Assembly (NCBI RefSeq): GCF_900176205.1
Contig: NZ_LT859959.1
Location: 620,001-684,000, forward strand
DNA: 64,000 nucleotides
Origin: Bradyrhizobium sp. ORS 285
GTDB lineage: Bacteria; Pseudomonadota; Alphaproteobacteria; Rhizobiales; Xanthobacteraceae
Reading direction: 5' to 3'
A program made the translations under genes and the position numbers. Positions 19,939 to 29,355 of the stretch are shown one piece after another; the first letter of the stretch is position 1; every line of letters begins with the position of its first letter. Below the pieces are notes generated by a model. The model was not told where the DNA came from. It did not search any database and worked only from the letters and a program-made list of their open reading frames with translations.

Positions 19939-19956
19939 TTGGCATTCTCGGCTTGC

Positions 19957-20122
19957 TCGGTGTCGCCCCTGCGAACGCAGGGGCCCATAACCCCGGTCGA
20001 CGATGTGGCGGGACAACCTCGCCACATCGTTCTTCGCGAAACACCTGCTGCGGCGTATGGGTCCCGGATCTGCCCTCGCTGCGCTCGGTTGTCGGGGACG
20101 ACAGCGGTCGGTGGGGCCGTGT
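19957..20122. repeat. Mosaic extragenic palindromic repeat (GTCG...GACGAC family)
   Basis: The segment starts with GTCGCCCCTGCGAACGCAGG then GGGCCCATAACC, contains a perfect 10-bp stem CGATGTGGCG (20001-20010) / CGCCACATCG (20020-20029), and ends with TATGGGTCCCGG...GGGGACGACAGCGG. The same building blocks recur at 30307-30455, 43294-43424 and 51095-51219. It fills the gap between the small membrane protein and the GNAT gene. Confidence 0.75.
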
Positions 20123-20138
20123 GCCCGGCCATCAACAA

Positions 20139-20588
20139 CTAAGGCGTCCACGCCATGCGTAGCACAGGTCGACCCGACGTCGGGTTGACGTCCTCGCCGG
20201 CGTCGACGAAGCCAGTGCGCTTGTAGAAGCTAATCGCGCGCGCGTTGTCTTTGTTGACCAGCAACGTGATGCCGCCAGGAGACCGCTGCTTGGCAGCGTC
20301 AACAAGCTGTGTCGCAAGCGGTGAGCCCCAATGCCGCGGCGACACCACCAGCTGATCGAGATAGCCCGTTGCGTCGATCGTGACGAACCCGACCAGCGTG
20401 CCGTCGGTCTCCGCGACGATCACCTCAGCCTTCGGCACCAGCTCGCTCCGCCACCGCTCACGCCACCACGGCACCCGCGCGGCGAAGTCGATCGCGGGGT
20501 AGGCGAGCTGCCACGTCTGCTGCCACAGCGCGATCGCCGCGTCCTCGTCCTCGGCGCGATAGGCTCGCAGGGTGAAGGTCGACGTCAC
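20139..20588 (-). CDS. GNAT family N-acetyltransferase
   Basis: This 149-residue protein has the GNAT fold pattern: N-terminal strand-helix (FTLRAYRAEDEDAAIALWQQTW), central strands (VIVAETDGTLVGFVTI), the acetyl-CoA loop region VVSPRHWGSPLATQLVDAAK and the C-terminal NKDNARAISFYKRTGF. The substrate is unknown. It starts with GTG at 20588, and its GTGA overlaps the TGA of the upstream MotB-like gene, so it is probably co-translated with that gene. Confidence 0.9.
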   Translation of the reverse strand: MTSTFTLRAYRAEDEDAAIALWQQTWQLAYPAIDFAARVPWWRERWRSELVPKAEVIVAETDGTLVGFVTIDATGYLDQLVVSPRHWGSPLATQLVDAAKQRSPGGITLLVNKDNARAISFYKRTGFVDAGEDVNPTSGRPVLRMAWTP

Positions 20589-21613
20589 CGCTCCGTCAGC
20601 TTCAATTCGATGCGACGGTTGCGGCGGAAGGCCTCTTCCGTGTTCGCCGCGTCGAGTGGCTGGAATTCGGCGAAGCCGGCGGCGACGAGGCGCTGGGCGG
20701 GGACGCCGAGCGAGATCAGATATTGCACCACCGAGATGGCGCGTGCCGAGGACAGCTCCCAGTTCGACTTGAACACCGGGCTGTTGATCGGCCGGACGTC
20801 GGTATGGCCGTCGACGCGCAGCACCCAGGAGATCTCGGTAGGGATCTGCTTGTCGAGATCGACCAGCGCCGTCGCCACCGAGTTCAGCTCCTGCTGGCCC
20901 TCGGGCAGCAGCGTCGCCTGTCCGGTGTCGAAGAACACCTCGGACTGGAACACGAAGCGGTCGCCGACGACGCGGATGTCGGGGCGGTTGCCGAGGATCG
21001 CGCGCAGCCGGCCGAAGAACTCCGAGCGGTAGCGCGTCAGCTCCTGTACCCGCTGCGCCAGCGCGACGTTCAGACGCGAGCCGAGATCGGCGATACGGTT
21101 CTGCGATTCCTTGTCGCGCTTCTCGGAGGCGTCGAGCGCATCCTCCAGCGCGGCGAGCTGGCGGCGCAGCGCGCTGATCTGCTGGTTGAGCACCTCGATC
21201 TGCGCCAGCGCCCGCGCGGTGACCTGCTTCTCGGAGTCGAGCGCGCGATTGAGCTCGGTAGCACGGCCGGCGGCATTGCTGCCGGCATTGGCGAGGCCTT
21301 CATACAAGCCCTTGATGCGGTCGCGCTCCGCTTCGGCGTTGGAAAGACCGGCACGCAGCTGTGCGACCTGGTCGTCCAGCGACAGCTTGCCGAGCTTCTC
21401 CAAGGACAGCATCTCGTTGAGCTGCGCGATCTTGGCGTTGAGCTGCTCCAGCGCCTTGTCCTTGCCTGTGACCTCCTGGGACAGGAAGAACTGCACCACC
21501 AGGAACACGGTCAGCAGAAACACGATTGACAGAACGAGCGTCGACAGCGCGTCGACGAAGCCGGGCCAGTAGTTCATGCCGGAGTCGCCCCGGCGGGAAC
21601 GGGCAAGCGCCAT
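20585..21613 (-). CDS. MotB/OmpA-like peptidoglycan-binding stator-type protein
   Basis: This 342-residue protein has a short cytoplasmic lead, one membrane helix (about 22-43) preceded by the conserved acidic residue D21 (PGFVDALS), a long coiled coil (about 47-175) and a C-terminal OmpA-like peptidoglycan-binding domain (about 215-340: RVDGHTDVRPI, SSARAISVVQYL, RRNRRIELKL). This is the MotB/ExbD-OmpA architecture: D21 is positioned like the proton-carrying aspartate of MotB. With the upstream MotA-like protein it should form an ion-driven inner-membrane complex. No flagellar, tol or exb genes are adjacent. Confidence 0.88.
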   Translation of the reverse strand: MALARSRRGDSGMNYWPGFVDALSTLVLSIVFLLTVFLVVQFFLSQEVTGKDKALEQLNAKIAQLNEMLSLEKLGKLSLDDQVAQLRAGLSNAEAERDRIKGLYEGLANAGSNAAGRATELNRALDSEKQVTARALAQIEVLNQQISALRRQLAALEDALDASEKRDKESQNRIADLGSRLNVALAQRVQELTRYRSEFFGRLRAILGNRPDIRVVGDRFVFQSEVFFDTGQATLLPEGQQELNSVATALVDLDKQIPTEISWVLRVDGHTDVRPINSPVFKSNWELSSARAISVVQYLISLGVPAQRLVAAGFAEFQPLDAANTEEAFRRNRRIELKLTER

Positions 21614-21654
21614 TCAGTGTCTCCTCGCTCGTCTCAAGCCAGCTGATCGAGAGG

Positions 21655-22656
21655 TCAACTCTTCTCCGGCTGCCGGGCCAGGCGCTCCAGCAGCCGCTTG
21701 ATCTCGCGGTTCTGTTCGCCCTGGCCGTCGGCCCATTCGCGGATCATCTGCTGCTCGGTGCGCATGTGCGCGACCAGGCCCTGAATCGCCTCGGCGAGGT
21801 TGGCCATGGCCGCGGTGGCGCCGCGGTTGGAGCCTTCCTCCATCGCCGTGCGCAGCCGCTCGATGGCCACCGAGAGATCGGCGCTCGTGTCGCCGGTGCC
21901 GCCATATTCCCGAACCGTGCCGGCCAGCCAGTCCTCCAGGTCGGTATAGAAACGGTTCTGCGCCTGGCTCGACTGCAGGTCGAGGAAGCCGAGGATCAGC
22001 GAGCCGGCGAGGCCGAACAGCGAGGACGAGAACGAGATGCCCATGCCGCTCAGCGGCGCGGCGAGGCCGCCCTTGAGCGTGTCGAACAGCGCGCCGGCAT
22101 CGCCGCCGACCTTGAGCCCGTCGATCACCTTGCCGACCGAGCCCACGGTCTCGATCAGGCCCCAGAAGGTGCCGAGCAGGCCGAGGAACACCAGCAGCCC
22201 GGTCATGTAGCGCGAGATGTCGCGGGCCTCGTCCAGGCGGGTGGCGATGGAGTCGAGCAGGTGCCGCATGGTCTGCTGCGAGATCGACATCCGCCCGGTG
22301 CGCTCACGGCCGAGGATGGCCGCCATCGGCGCCAGCAGGACCGGGTGGCGGGGCACCGCCAGGCCGGGATCGGCAATGCGGAAATTATTGACCCAGGAGA
22401 CCTCGGGATACAGCCGGACGACCTGCCGGAAGGCCAGGATGACGCCGATCAGGAGCACAGCCCCGATCAGGGCGTTGAGGCCGGGATTGGCGAAGAACGC
22501 CATGATGATCTGCTTGTAGAGCACGATCCCGACCAGGCCGCACAGCACCAGGAAGACCAGCATCCGCACCAGGAAGATCCGGGGCGTCGACAATTTGGTC
22601 GGTTCGACTGACATCGCGGAGCGGGGAGGGGAGCCTTGAGGCATTGTCGATGACAT
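21655..22656 (-). CDS. MotA/TolQ/ExbB-like proton-channel protein
   Basis: This 333-residue membrane protein has two hydrophobic helices near the N-terminus (about 27-49 and 59-78) and two further ones containing TGLLVFLGLLGTFWGLIETVG (about 146-166) and SSSLFGLAGSLILGFLDL (about 208-226), typical of the MotA/TolQ/ExbB family. A cytoplasmic segment lies between helices 2 and 3, and a helical tail with ERLRTAMEEGSNRGATAAM follows. It is 41 bp upstream of the MotB-like gene. The ATG at 22656 is used, but the N-terminal 14 residues are uncertain because a second ATG lies at 22614. Confidence 0.87.
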   Translation of the reverse strand: MSSTMPQGSPPRSAMSVEPTKLSTPRIFLVRMLVFLVLCGLVGIVLYKQIIMAFFANPGLNALIGAVLLIGVILAFRQVVRLYPEVSWVNNFRIADPGLAVPRHPVLLAPMAAILGRERTGRMSISQQTMRHLLDSIATRLDEARDISRYMTGLLVFLGLLGTFWGLIETVGSVGKVIDGLKVGGDAGALFDTLKGGLAAPLSGMGISFSSSLFGLAGSLILGFLDLQSSQAQNRFYTDLEDWLAGTVREYGGTGDTSADLSVAIERLRTAMEEGSNRGATAAMANLAEAIQGLVAHMRTEQQMIREWADGQGEQNREIKRLLERLARQPEKS

Positions 22657-22826
22657 CCGTTGCGGGGGACCGGTCCCGAAAATTCACTATGGCATAGCAC
22701 GGTCGGGAGAACAGCTGCGAACGGCGCTCTCCTCATCCCTGCACGGAACCATGGCTGAAACCGGCGGGCTTCCGCGGCGTAGTTAGTCCCGTGGACCATT
22801 TCTAGCGGGAATGCCCGGGCTTTGTC

Positions 22827-23642
22827 ATGACCGTCGTTGAATATCTGCAGGCGCTGCTGGCGCTGGCACTGGCGCTCTCCCTGCTCATGGCCATGGCCTG
22901 GGTGGTGCAGCAGCGCACCGGGAATTCCGGCTGGGTCGACACGATCTGGACATTTTCCGTCGGCCTCGTCGGGGCCGCCGGCGCGATCTGGCCCGTGGAC
23001 GGTGCTGCCCCCAACGCGCGGCAATGGCTGGTTGCGATCCTGGTCGCGATCTGGTCGCTGCGGCTGGGCGGCCATGTTGCGGCGCGCAGCCGCGGCATCT
23101 CCGATGACCCGCGCTATGCCGAGTTCGCCCGGCAATGGGGCGATACCGCGCCGCGGCGGATGTTCGTGTTCCTGCAGCAGCAGGCCTGGGGGGCCATTCC
23201 CCTGGTGTTCGCGATGTTCGTCGCCGCTCATGTCCCTGCGCCCGAGCTGCGCCTGCAGGACTATCTCGGCATCCTCGTGCTGTTCGTGGGCATCGCCGGG
23301 GAGGGGCTGGCCGATGCCCAGCTCAAGGCATTCCGCACCGACCCGGCCAACAAAGGCAAGGTCTGCGACATCGGCCTGTGGCGTTGGTCGCGCCATCCCA
23401 ACTACTTTTTCGAGTGGATGTGCTGGCTCGCTTACCCCGTCATCGCGTTGTCACCCGACAATCCCTGGGGGCTCGCCAGCCTGCTGGCGCCGCTACTGAT
23501 GTACTACATCCTGGTCCACGTCACCGGCATCCCGCCGCTGGAACAACAGATGCTGCGCTCGCGCGGCGACCGCTACCGGGCCTATCAGGCGCGCACCAGC
23601 GCCTTCTTTCCCTTACCGCCGCGCAACGGAGCCACCGCATGA
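22827..23642 (+). CDS. DUF1295 family membrane protein (steroid 5-alpha-reductase-like)
   Basis: This 271-residue polytopic protein has about six to seven hydrophobic segments and the DUF1295 C-terminal signature: GLWRWSRHPNYFFEWMCW, then IPPLEQQMLRSRGDRYRAYQ, which matches the NADPH-binding end of steroid-reductase and isoprenylcysteine methyltransferase-like enzymes. A lipid-modifying reductase or methyltransferase role is inferred. Its TGA overlaps the ATG of the next gene (ATGA at 23639-23642), a cyclopropane-synthase-like enzyme, which supports a joint role in membrane-lipid modification. Confidence 0.9.
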   Translation: MTVVEYLQALLALALALSLLMAMAWVVQQRTGNSGWVDTIWTFSVGLVGAAGAIWPVDGAAPNARQWLVAILVAIWSLRLGGHVAARSRGISDDPRYAEFARQWGDTAPRRMFVFLQQQAWGAIPLVFAMFVAAHVPAPELRLQDYLGILVLFVGIAGEGLADAQLKAFRTDPANKGKVCDIGLWRWSRHPNYFFEWMCWLAYPVIALSPDNPWGLASLLAPLLMYYILVHVTGIPPLEQQMLRSRGDRYRAYQARTSAFFPLPPRNGATA

Positions 23643-24667
23643 GCTTCATCTCGACCATCATTGGCGCCGCCGAGCGTGTGCCGCTGCCCGACGCCGTCAT
23701 CCGCGCCGCGATCTACGAATTATGCGCGCGCACCGCGGCGCGGCTTGGCGGGGTCAATGCGATGGGCGATGCGGAGTTCGCCCGCCTGCTGACGACGCGC
23801 CCGATCGCGGAACATACCGACGCCGCGAACAGCCAGCACTACGAAGTGCCCGCCGCGTTCTTCGCCCGGGTGCTCGGGCCGAACCGAAAATATTCCTGCT
23901 GCTTCTACAAGGAGCCGGTCTCGACCCTGCAGGAGGCGGAGGAGGAGGCGCTGCGGCAGACAGTGGCCAATGCCGATTTGCAGGACGGCCAGAGCATCCT
24001 CGAGCTCGGCTGCGGCTGGGGCTCGCTGTCGCTGTTCATGGCCCGGCAGTTTCCCCATGCCAAGATCACGGCGGTCTCCAACTCGCACTCTCAGCGCCGT
24101 GCGATCGAGGAGATGGCGGCCGCGCGCGGCCTGCTCAATCTGCGCGTGATCACTGCCGACATGAACGCATTCGCGCCCGACGGCCGCTTCGACCGCGTGG
24201 TCTCGGTGGAGATGTTCGAGCACATGATGAACTGGCGCGAGCTGTTGTCGCGCGTCCGGTCATGGCTGGTGCCGGACGGCCGGCTGTTCATGCACATCTT
24301 CACCCATCGCTCCGGCTCCTATCTGTTCGACCGCAACGATCGCGAGGACTGGATCGCGCAGCACTTCTTCACCGGCGGCATCATGCCGAGCCACACCTTG
24401 ATCCGACAGTTCAACGATCTGTTCGCGGTCGAGAAGGAATGGCGCTGGAGCGGCACGCATTATCAGCGCACGGCCAGGGACTGGCTCGCCAATTTCGACG
24501 CCGACCGCGAGCGCGTCCTCGGGACGCTGCAGCCGGTGTATGGCGATGACACCGCGCTTTGGATGCGCCGCTGGCGCTGGTTCTTCCTCGCAACTGCTGG
24601 CCTGTTCGGCCATGACGAGGGCCGCGAATGGGGCGTCAGCCACTATCGCCTGCGGCCGACGAGCTGA
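23639..24667 (+). CDS. Cyclopropane-fatty-acyl-phospholipid synthase-like methyltransferase
   Basis: This 342-residue SAM-dependent methyltransferase has HYEVPAAFF and FGPN-equivalent ARVLGPNRKYSCCFY in the substrate region, motif I LELGCGWGSLSLFMA near residues 121-135, and VSVEMFEHMMNW after it. It resembles the Cfa family that transfers methyl groups to unsaturated acyl chains of phospholipids, in the shorter subgroup commonly paired with DUF1295 proteins. Whether the product is a cyclopropane ring or a methyl branch cannot be decided. The ATG overlaps the DUF1295 stop; a longer frame upstream reads DUF1295 out of frame. Confidence 0.9.
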   Translation: MSFISTIIGAAERVPLPDAVIRAAIYELCARTAARLGGVNAMGDAEFARLLTTRPIAEHTDAANSQHYEVPAAFFARVLGPNRKYSCCFYKEPVSTLQEAEEEALRQTVANADLQDGQSILELGCGWGSLSLFMARQFPHAKITAVSNSHSQRRAIEEMAAARGLLNLRVITADMNAFAPDGRFDRVVSVEMFEHMMNWRELLSRVRSWLVPDGRLFMHIFTHRSGSYLFDRNDREDWIAQHFFTGGIMPSHTLIRQFNDLFAVEKEWRWSGTHYQRTARDWLANFDADRERVLGTLQPVYGDDTALWMRRWRWFFLATAGLFGHDEGREWGVSHYRLRPTS

Positions 24668-24943
24668 TTAGGCGAACTGATGAGATCGGCCGGGAACAAC
24701 AGCGGGATTCGCGTTTGACCGCGCGGAACCTGCGGGAACAGCGCCGCCACAATGCGCTCACAATCGGGTGAGCCTCAAAAAACTGTTTGAGATCAGCAGT
24801 CTAACGGCTGTGACATACGGCCGCCCGGTTGCTGCATTGCGTCGCAGCAGCACGCTTTTATGGTGCGGCCACGCTCGGCACCAGAATGGCGCCATGTCCC
24901 GGTCATCCGGTCGACTGCTTCTTAACATGATCGAGGGGCTCCA

Positions 24944-26143
24944 TTGTCCACGACCCGTTTTCGCGCGCCGTTGCTCGGCACCGCATTGATATTCGTCGCG
25001 GCCCTGCCGCTCGCCGGCTGCAACGAAACCGCGCCGGCCCAGGCTTCGGCCAACGAGCAGGTCACCATTCCCGACGTCGGCATCATCACGGTCGAGCAGA
25101 AGGCGCGGGCGATCGTGCGTGAGCTGCCGGGCCGCATCGCGCCGACCCGCGTCTCCGACGTGCGGCCGCGCGTCTCCGGCATCATCGTCGAGCGGCTGTT
25201 CCGCCAGGGCAGCGAGGTCAAGGCCGGCGATCCGCTCTATCGCCTCGACCAGAAGCCGTTCGAGGTCGAGATCATGTCGAGCCGCGCCGCGCTCGCCAAG
25301 GCCGAGGCCGTGCATGAGCGCGCGGTGCAGCAGGCGAACCGCATCGCGCAGCTGTTCAAGGAGCGCGCGGCCCCCGCCGTGGAGAATGAGAAGGCGATCT
25401 CTGGAGAACGCGAGGCCGCGGCCGACATTGAGGCGCGCAAGGCCGATCTCGCCCGCGCCCAGCTCAACCTGGACTACGCGACCGTTCGCGCGCCGATCGA
25501 TGGCATCGTCGGCGCGGCCCAGCTCAGCGAGGGCGCGATTGCCGTGCAGAACGAGACCTCGCTGGTGACGATCCAGCAGCTCGACCCGATCTATGCCGAT
25601 TTCACCCAGTCGGTGAGCGAGCTCCACCGTCTGCGCCGCGCCTTCGAATCCGGCGATCTCGATCAGATCGCGCCGGATGCGATCAAGGTCCGCCTCGTGC
25701 TCGACGACGGCACGCCGTATTCGATTCCGGGCAAGCTCTTGTTCTCCGACGCCAAGGTCGATGCCGCCACCGGCCAGGTGACCTTGCGCGGCGAGTTCGC
25801 CAATCCGAAGCGCGAGCTGCTGCCGGGCATGTATGTCCGCGTCCGCATCGAGCAGGGCATCGACAGCGATTCCGTCGGCGTGCCGCAGCAGGCGGTGCAG
25901 CGCAACGCGGCCGGCGGCTCCGAGGTCTATGTGATCCGCGACGACAACCGCGCGATCGCGCGTCCGATCCGCACCGGTCCGGTGCAGGATGGCCTGGTGC
26001 TGATCACCGACGGCCTGCGCGCCGGCGACAAGGTCGTCGTCGACGGCTTCCAGAAGTTTGCCGCCGGCGACAAGGTTGCGCCGCAGGCCTGGACCGAGGT
26101 CAGCGCCGCGACGCAGCTCGAATCCAAATCGGCGTCGCGGTAA
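24944..26143 (+). CDS. RND efflux periplasmic adaptor lipoprotein (AcrA/MexA type)
   Basis: This 399-residue membrane-fusion protein has a lipoprotein signal with lipobox LAGC (cysteine at about residue 26), a lipoyl-like half motif (RVSDVRPRVSGIIVERLFRQGSEVKAGDPLYRLD in the expected place), an alpha-hairpin (about 100-165) and beta-barrel domains. It links the inner-membrane pump to an outer-membrane channel. Translation is assigned to the TTG at 24944, preceded by GAGGGG at 8 nt; the nearby ATG at 24927 is out of frame. It is followed after 6 bp by the pump gene. No TolC-type gene is nearby. Confidence 0.93.
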   Translation: MSTTRFRAPLLGTALIFVAALPLAGCNETAPAQASANEQVTIPDVGIITVEQKARAIVRELPGRIAPTRVSDVRPRVSGIIVERLFRQGSEVKAGDPLYRLDQKPFEVEIMSSRAALAKAEAVHERAVQQANRIAQLFKERAAPAVENEKAISGEREAAADIEARKADLARAQLNLDYATVRAPIDGIVGAAQLSEGAIAVQNETSLVTIQQLDPIYADFTQSVSELHRLRRAFESGDLDQIAPDAIKVRLVLDDGTPYSIPGKLLFSDAKVDAATGQVTLRGEFANPKRELLPGMYVRVRIEQGIDSDSVGVPQQAVQRNAAGGSEVYVIRDDNRAIARPIRTGPVQDGLVLITDGLRAGDKVVVDGFQKFAAGDKVAPQAWTEVSAATQLESKSASR

Positions 26144-26149
26144 GTCCTG

Positions 26150-29100
26150 ATGCCGAGCTTCTTCATCGACCGGCCGATCTTCGCCTGGGTCGTCGCGCTC
26201 TTCATCTGCCTGATCGGCGCGATCGCGATCCCGCTGTTGGCGGTCGCGCAATATCCGATCATCGCGCCGCCCTCGATCTCGATCTCGACCAGCTATCCCG
26301 GCGCGTCGCCGGAAAATCTCTACAACAGCGTCACGCGGCTGATCGAGGAGGAGCTCAACGGTGCCTCCGGAATCCTCAATTTCGAATCGACCAGCGACTC
26401 GCTGGGCCAAGTCGAGATCACCGCCAACTTCGTGCCGGGGACGTCGACCAACGACGCCTCGGTCGAGGTGCAGAACCGTCTCAAGCGCGTCGAGGCGCGG
26501 CTGCCGCGCGCGGTGATTCAGCAGGGCATCCTGGTCGAGGAAGCCTCCGCCGCGGTGCTGCAGATCATCACCTTGCAGTCGACCGACGGCAGCCTCGACG
26601 AGGTCGGCCTCGGCGACTTCATGATCCGCAACGTGCTCGGCGAAATCCGGCGCATCCCCGGCGTCGGCCGCGCCACGCTGTATTCGACCGAGCGCTCGCT
26701 GCGCGTCTGGCTCGATCCGGCCAAGCTGATCGGCTATGGCCTCACCGCCGACGATGTCACCAAGGCGATCGGCGCGCAGAACGCGCAGGTCTCCTCCGGC
26801 AGCATCGGCGCCGAGCCGGCCACGACCACGCAGCGCACCTCGGCGCTGGTGCTGGTCAAGGGCCAGCTCGATTCGCCGGACGAGTTCGGCGCGATCATCC
26901 TGCGCGCCAATGCCGACGGCTCGACGGTGCGGCTGCGCGACGTCGCGCGCATCGAGATCGGCGGTCTCAGCTATCAGTTCAACACCCGCCTCAACGGCAA
27001 GCCGACCGCGGGCCTCTCGGTGCTGCTGTCGCCATCCGGCAATGCGCTGGCGACTGCCAGCGCGGTCGAGGCCAAGATGAAGGAGCTGTCGCGCTTCTTT
27101 CCGTCCACCATCGCATATGAAATCCCCTACGACATCACGCCCGTCGTGAAGGCCTCGATCAAGCGCGTGCTGATGACCCTGGTCGAAGCCGTCGTGCTGG
27201 TGTTCGTGGTGATGTTCCTGTTCCTGCAGAACATCCGCTACACCATTATCCCGACGATCGTCGTGCCCGTCGCGCTGCTCGGCACCTGCGCCGCCCTGAT
27301 GCTGGTCGGCTACTCCATCAACATGCTGACGATGTTCGGCATGGTGCTCGCGGTCGGCATCCTCGTCGACGATGCCATCGTGGTGGTCGAGAACGTCGAG
27401 CGCATCATGAGCGAGGAGGGGCTGTCGCCGAAGGAGGCGACACGCAAGGCGATGGGCCAGATCACCGGCGCCATCATCGGCATCACCCTGGTTCTGATGG
27501 CGGTGTTCGTGCCGATGGCGTTCTTCCCGGGCTCCGTCGGCATCATCTACCGGCAATTCTCGGTCACCATGGTCGCCGCCATCGGCTTCTCCGCGCTGCT
27601 CGCGCTGTCGCTGACCCCCGCACTGTGCGCGACGCTCTTGAAGCCGGTCCAGGCCGGTCACGGCCACGCCAGGACCGGCGTGTTCGGCTGGTTCAACCGC
27701 TTCATGGATGTCAGCCGCACCAAATACACCGGCGTGGTCGGCGGTGCGCTGAAGCGCACCGGACGGCTGATGATGATCTACGCGATCTTCATCGTCGGCC
27801 TGTCCTGGGCCTTCATCCAGCTGCCCGGTGGCTTCCTCCCGGTCGACGACCAGGGCTTCATCACGACCGACGTGCAGACGCCGGCGGATTCGTCCTACGC
27901 GCGGACGCAGGCCGCCGTCGAGGCGGTCGAGAAATATCTCGCCAAGCGCGCTGGCATCGACGACGTCACCTTCCTCACCGGCTTCAGCTATGCCGGCCAG
28001 GGCGTCAACACCGCGCAGGCCTTCATCTCGCTGAAGGACTGGTCGGAGCGCGGCAAGAACGACAGCGCCGCGGCGCTGGTCGCCGACATCAATCGCGATC
28101 TCGCTTCGCTCCGCGATGCCAAGATCACCGCGCTGCAGCCGCCGCCGATCGACAATCTCGGCAACTCCTCGGGCTTCAGCTTCCGCCTGCAGGACCGCGG
28201 CCAGAAGGGCTACACCGCGCTCGTTGCGGCCGCTGACCAGCTGATCGCCGAGGCCAATGCCAGCCCGGTGCTGCAGAAGGTCTATGTCGAAGGCCTGCCG
28301 CAGGGGCCTCAGGTCAATCTGACGATCGACCGCGAGAAGGCCGGCGCGTTCGGCGTGACCTTCGAGGACATCAACAACACGATCTCGACCAATCTCGGCT
28401 CGAACTACGTCAATGATTTCCCCAATCGTGGCCGCATGCAGCGCGTCGTGGTGCAGGCCGACCGCATCAGCCGCATGAATGCGGACGACATCCTCAACTA
28501 CAGCGTCAAGAACGCTAGGGGACAGCTGGTGCCGTTCTCGTCGTTCGCGACCATCCAATGGGCCAAGGGACCGACCCAGATCGCGGGCTTCAACTATTAT
28601 CCGGCGATCCGCATCTCCGGCGAGGCCAGGCCGGGCTTCACCTCGGGTGACGCGCTCAACGAGATGGAACGCTTGGCTGGCAAGCTGCCGCGCGGCTTCG
28701 GCTATGAGTGGACCGGGCAGTCGCTGCAGGAGAAGCTGTCAGGCTCGCAGGCGCCGCTGCTGCTCGGCTTGTCCGCGCTGGTCGTGTTCCTGTGTCTCGC
28801 CGCGCTGTATGAAAGCTGGACCATTCCGCTCGCGGTGCTGCTGACCGTGCCGCTCGGCATCCTCGGCGCCGTGGTTGCCGCAAATGTGCGTGGCCTCTCG
28901 AACGACGTCTACTTCACAGTGGCGCTGATCACGATCATCGGCCTCGCGGCGAAGGATGCGATCCTGATCATCGAGTTCGCTAAGGATCTGCGCGCACATG
29001 GCAAGCCACTGGTGGCAGCGACGATCGAGGCCTGCTCGCTGCGCTTCCGCCCGATCATCATGACCGGCCTCGCCTTCGTCTGTGGCGTGCTGCCGATGTC

Positions 29101-29302
29101 GATGGCATCAGGCGCCGGCGGCGCCAGCCAGCAGGCGCTCGGCACCAACGTGATGGGCGGCATGATCGCGGTCGTGATCCTGGCGCTCTTGATGGTGCCG
29201 GTGTTCTTCGTCTCCGTGCAGCGCGTGCTCGCGGGCGATCGGGAGAAGGCGGAGGTGACGGAGCGTGAGGCATATGGGCCGCCGGCTCCGGTGAAGCCGT
29301 AA
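26150..29302 (+). CDS. RND multidrug efflux pump, inner-membrane subunit (AcrB/MexB, HAE1 type)
   Basis: This 1050-residue proton-driven drug exporter has N-terminal FFIDRPIFAWVVALFI, twelve predicted membrane helices and two large periplasmic loops. The proton-relay aspartates are in GILVDDAIVVVENVER near residues 403-418, and GFFPGS-like MAFFPGSVGIIYRQFS near 460. The second half contains AAKDAILIIEFAKDLR near 930. Length matches the family. It forms a tripartite pump with the adaptor upstream and an outer-membrane channel encoded elsewhere. Substrates cannot be predicted. Confidence 0.96.
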   Translation: MPSFFIDRPIFAWVVALFICLIGAIAIPLLAVAQYPIIAPPSISISTSYPGASPENLYNSVTRLIEEELNGASGILNFESTSDSLGQVEITANFVPGTSTNDASVEVQNRLKRVEARLPRAVIQQGILVEEASAAVLQIITLQSTDGSLDEVGLGDFMIRNVLGEIRRIPGVGRATLYSTERSLRVWLDPAKLIGYGLTADDVTKAIGAQNAQVSSGSIGAEPATTTQRTSALVLVKGQLDSPDEFGAIILRANADGSTVRLRDVARIEIGGLSYQFNTRLNGKPTAGLSVLLSPSGNALATASAVEAKMKELSRFFPSTIAYEIPYDITPVVKASIKRVLMTLVEAVVLVFVVMFLFLQNIRYTIIPTIVVPVALLGTCAALMLVGYSINMLTMFGMVLAVGILVDDAIVVVENVERIMSEEGLSPKEATRKAMGQITGAIIGITLVLMAVFVPMAFFPGSVGIIYRQFSVTMVAAIGFSALLALSLTPALCATLLKPVQAGHGHARTGVFGWFNRFMDVSRTKYTGVVGGALKRTGRLMMIYAIFIVGLSWAFIQLPGGFLPVDDQGFITTDVQTPADSSYARTQAAVEAVEKYLAKRAGIDDVTFLTGFSYAGQGVNTAQAFISLKDWSERGKNDSAAALVADINRDLASLRDAKITALQPPPIDNLGNSSGFSFRLQDRGQKGYTALVAAADQLIAEANASPVLQKVYVEGLPQGPQVNLTIDREKAGAFGVTFEDINNTISTNLGSNYVNDFPNRGRMQRVVVQADRISRMNADDILNYSVKNARGQLVPFSSFATIQWAKGPTQIAGFNYYPAIRISGEARPGFTSGDALNEMERLAGKLPRGFGYEWTGQSLQEKLSGSQAPLLLGLSALVVFLCLAALYESWTIPLAVLLTVPLGILGAVVAANVRGLSNDVYFTVALITIIGLAAKDAILIIEFAKDLRAHGKPLVAATIEACSLRFRPIIMTGLAFVCGVLPMSMASGAGGASQQALGTNVMGGMIAVVILALLMVPVFFVSVQRVLAGDREKAEVTEREAYGPPAPVKP

Positions 29303-29355
29303 AGGGGGCGTGACGCTTCGTGCAGTAGTTCGAGCCCCAATCTCGCCGCACCAGC

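Noticed and set aside
20585..22656. Zorya-type anti-phage system (ZorA/ZorB-like pair)
   Set aside because: The channel and OmpA proteins have a similar architecture, but no ZorC, ZorD or ZorE gene is adjacent, the MotA-like protein lacks the very long C-terminal coiled tail, and neighbours are housekeeping-type.
24758..28558. Very long open frame (over 1,200 codons) on the minus strand across the RND adaptor and pump genes
   Set aside because: It is antisense to two clearly recognisable transport genes on the plus strand; its translation is composition-biased (rich in arginine, aspartate, glutamate, histidine) as expected from mirrored GC-rich third positions. The same holds for long antisense frames at 11548-13725, 54042-57359 and 6348-8396.
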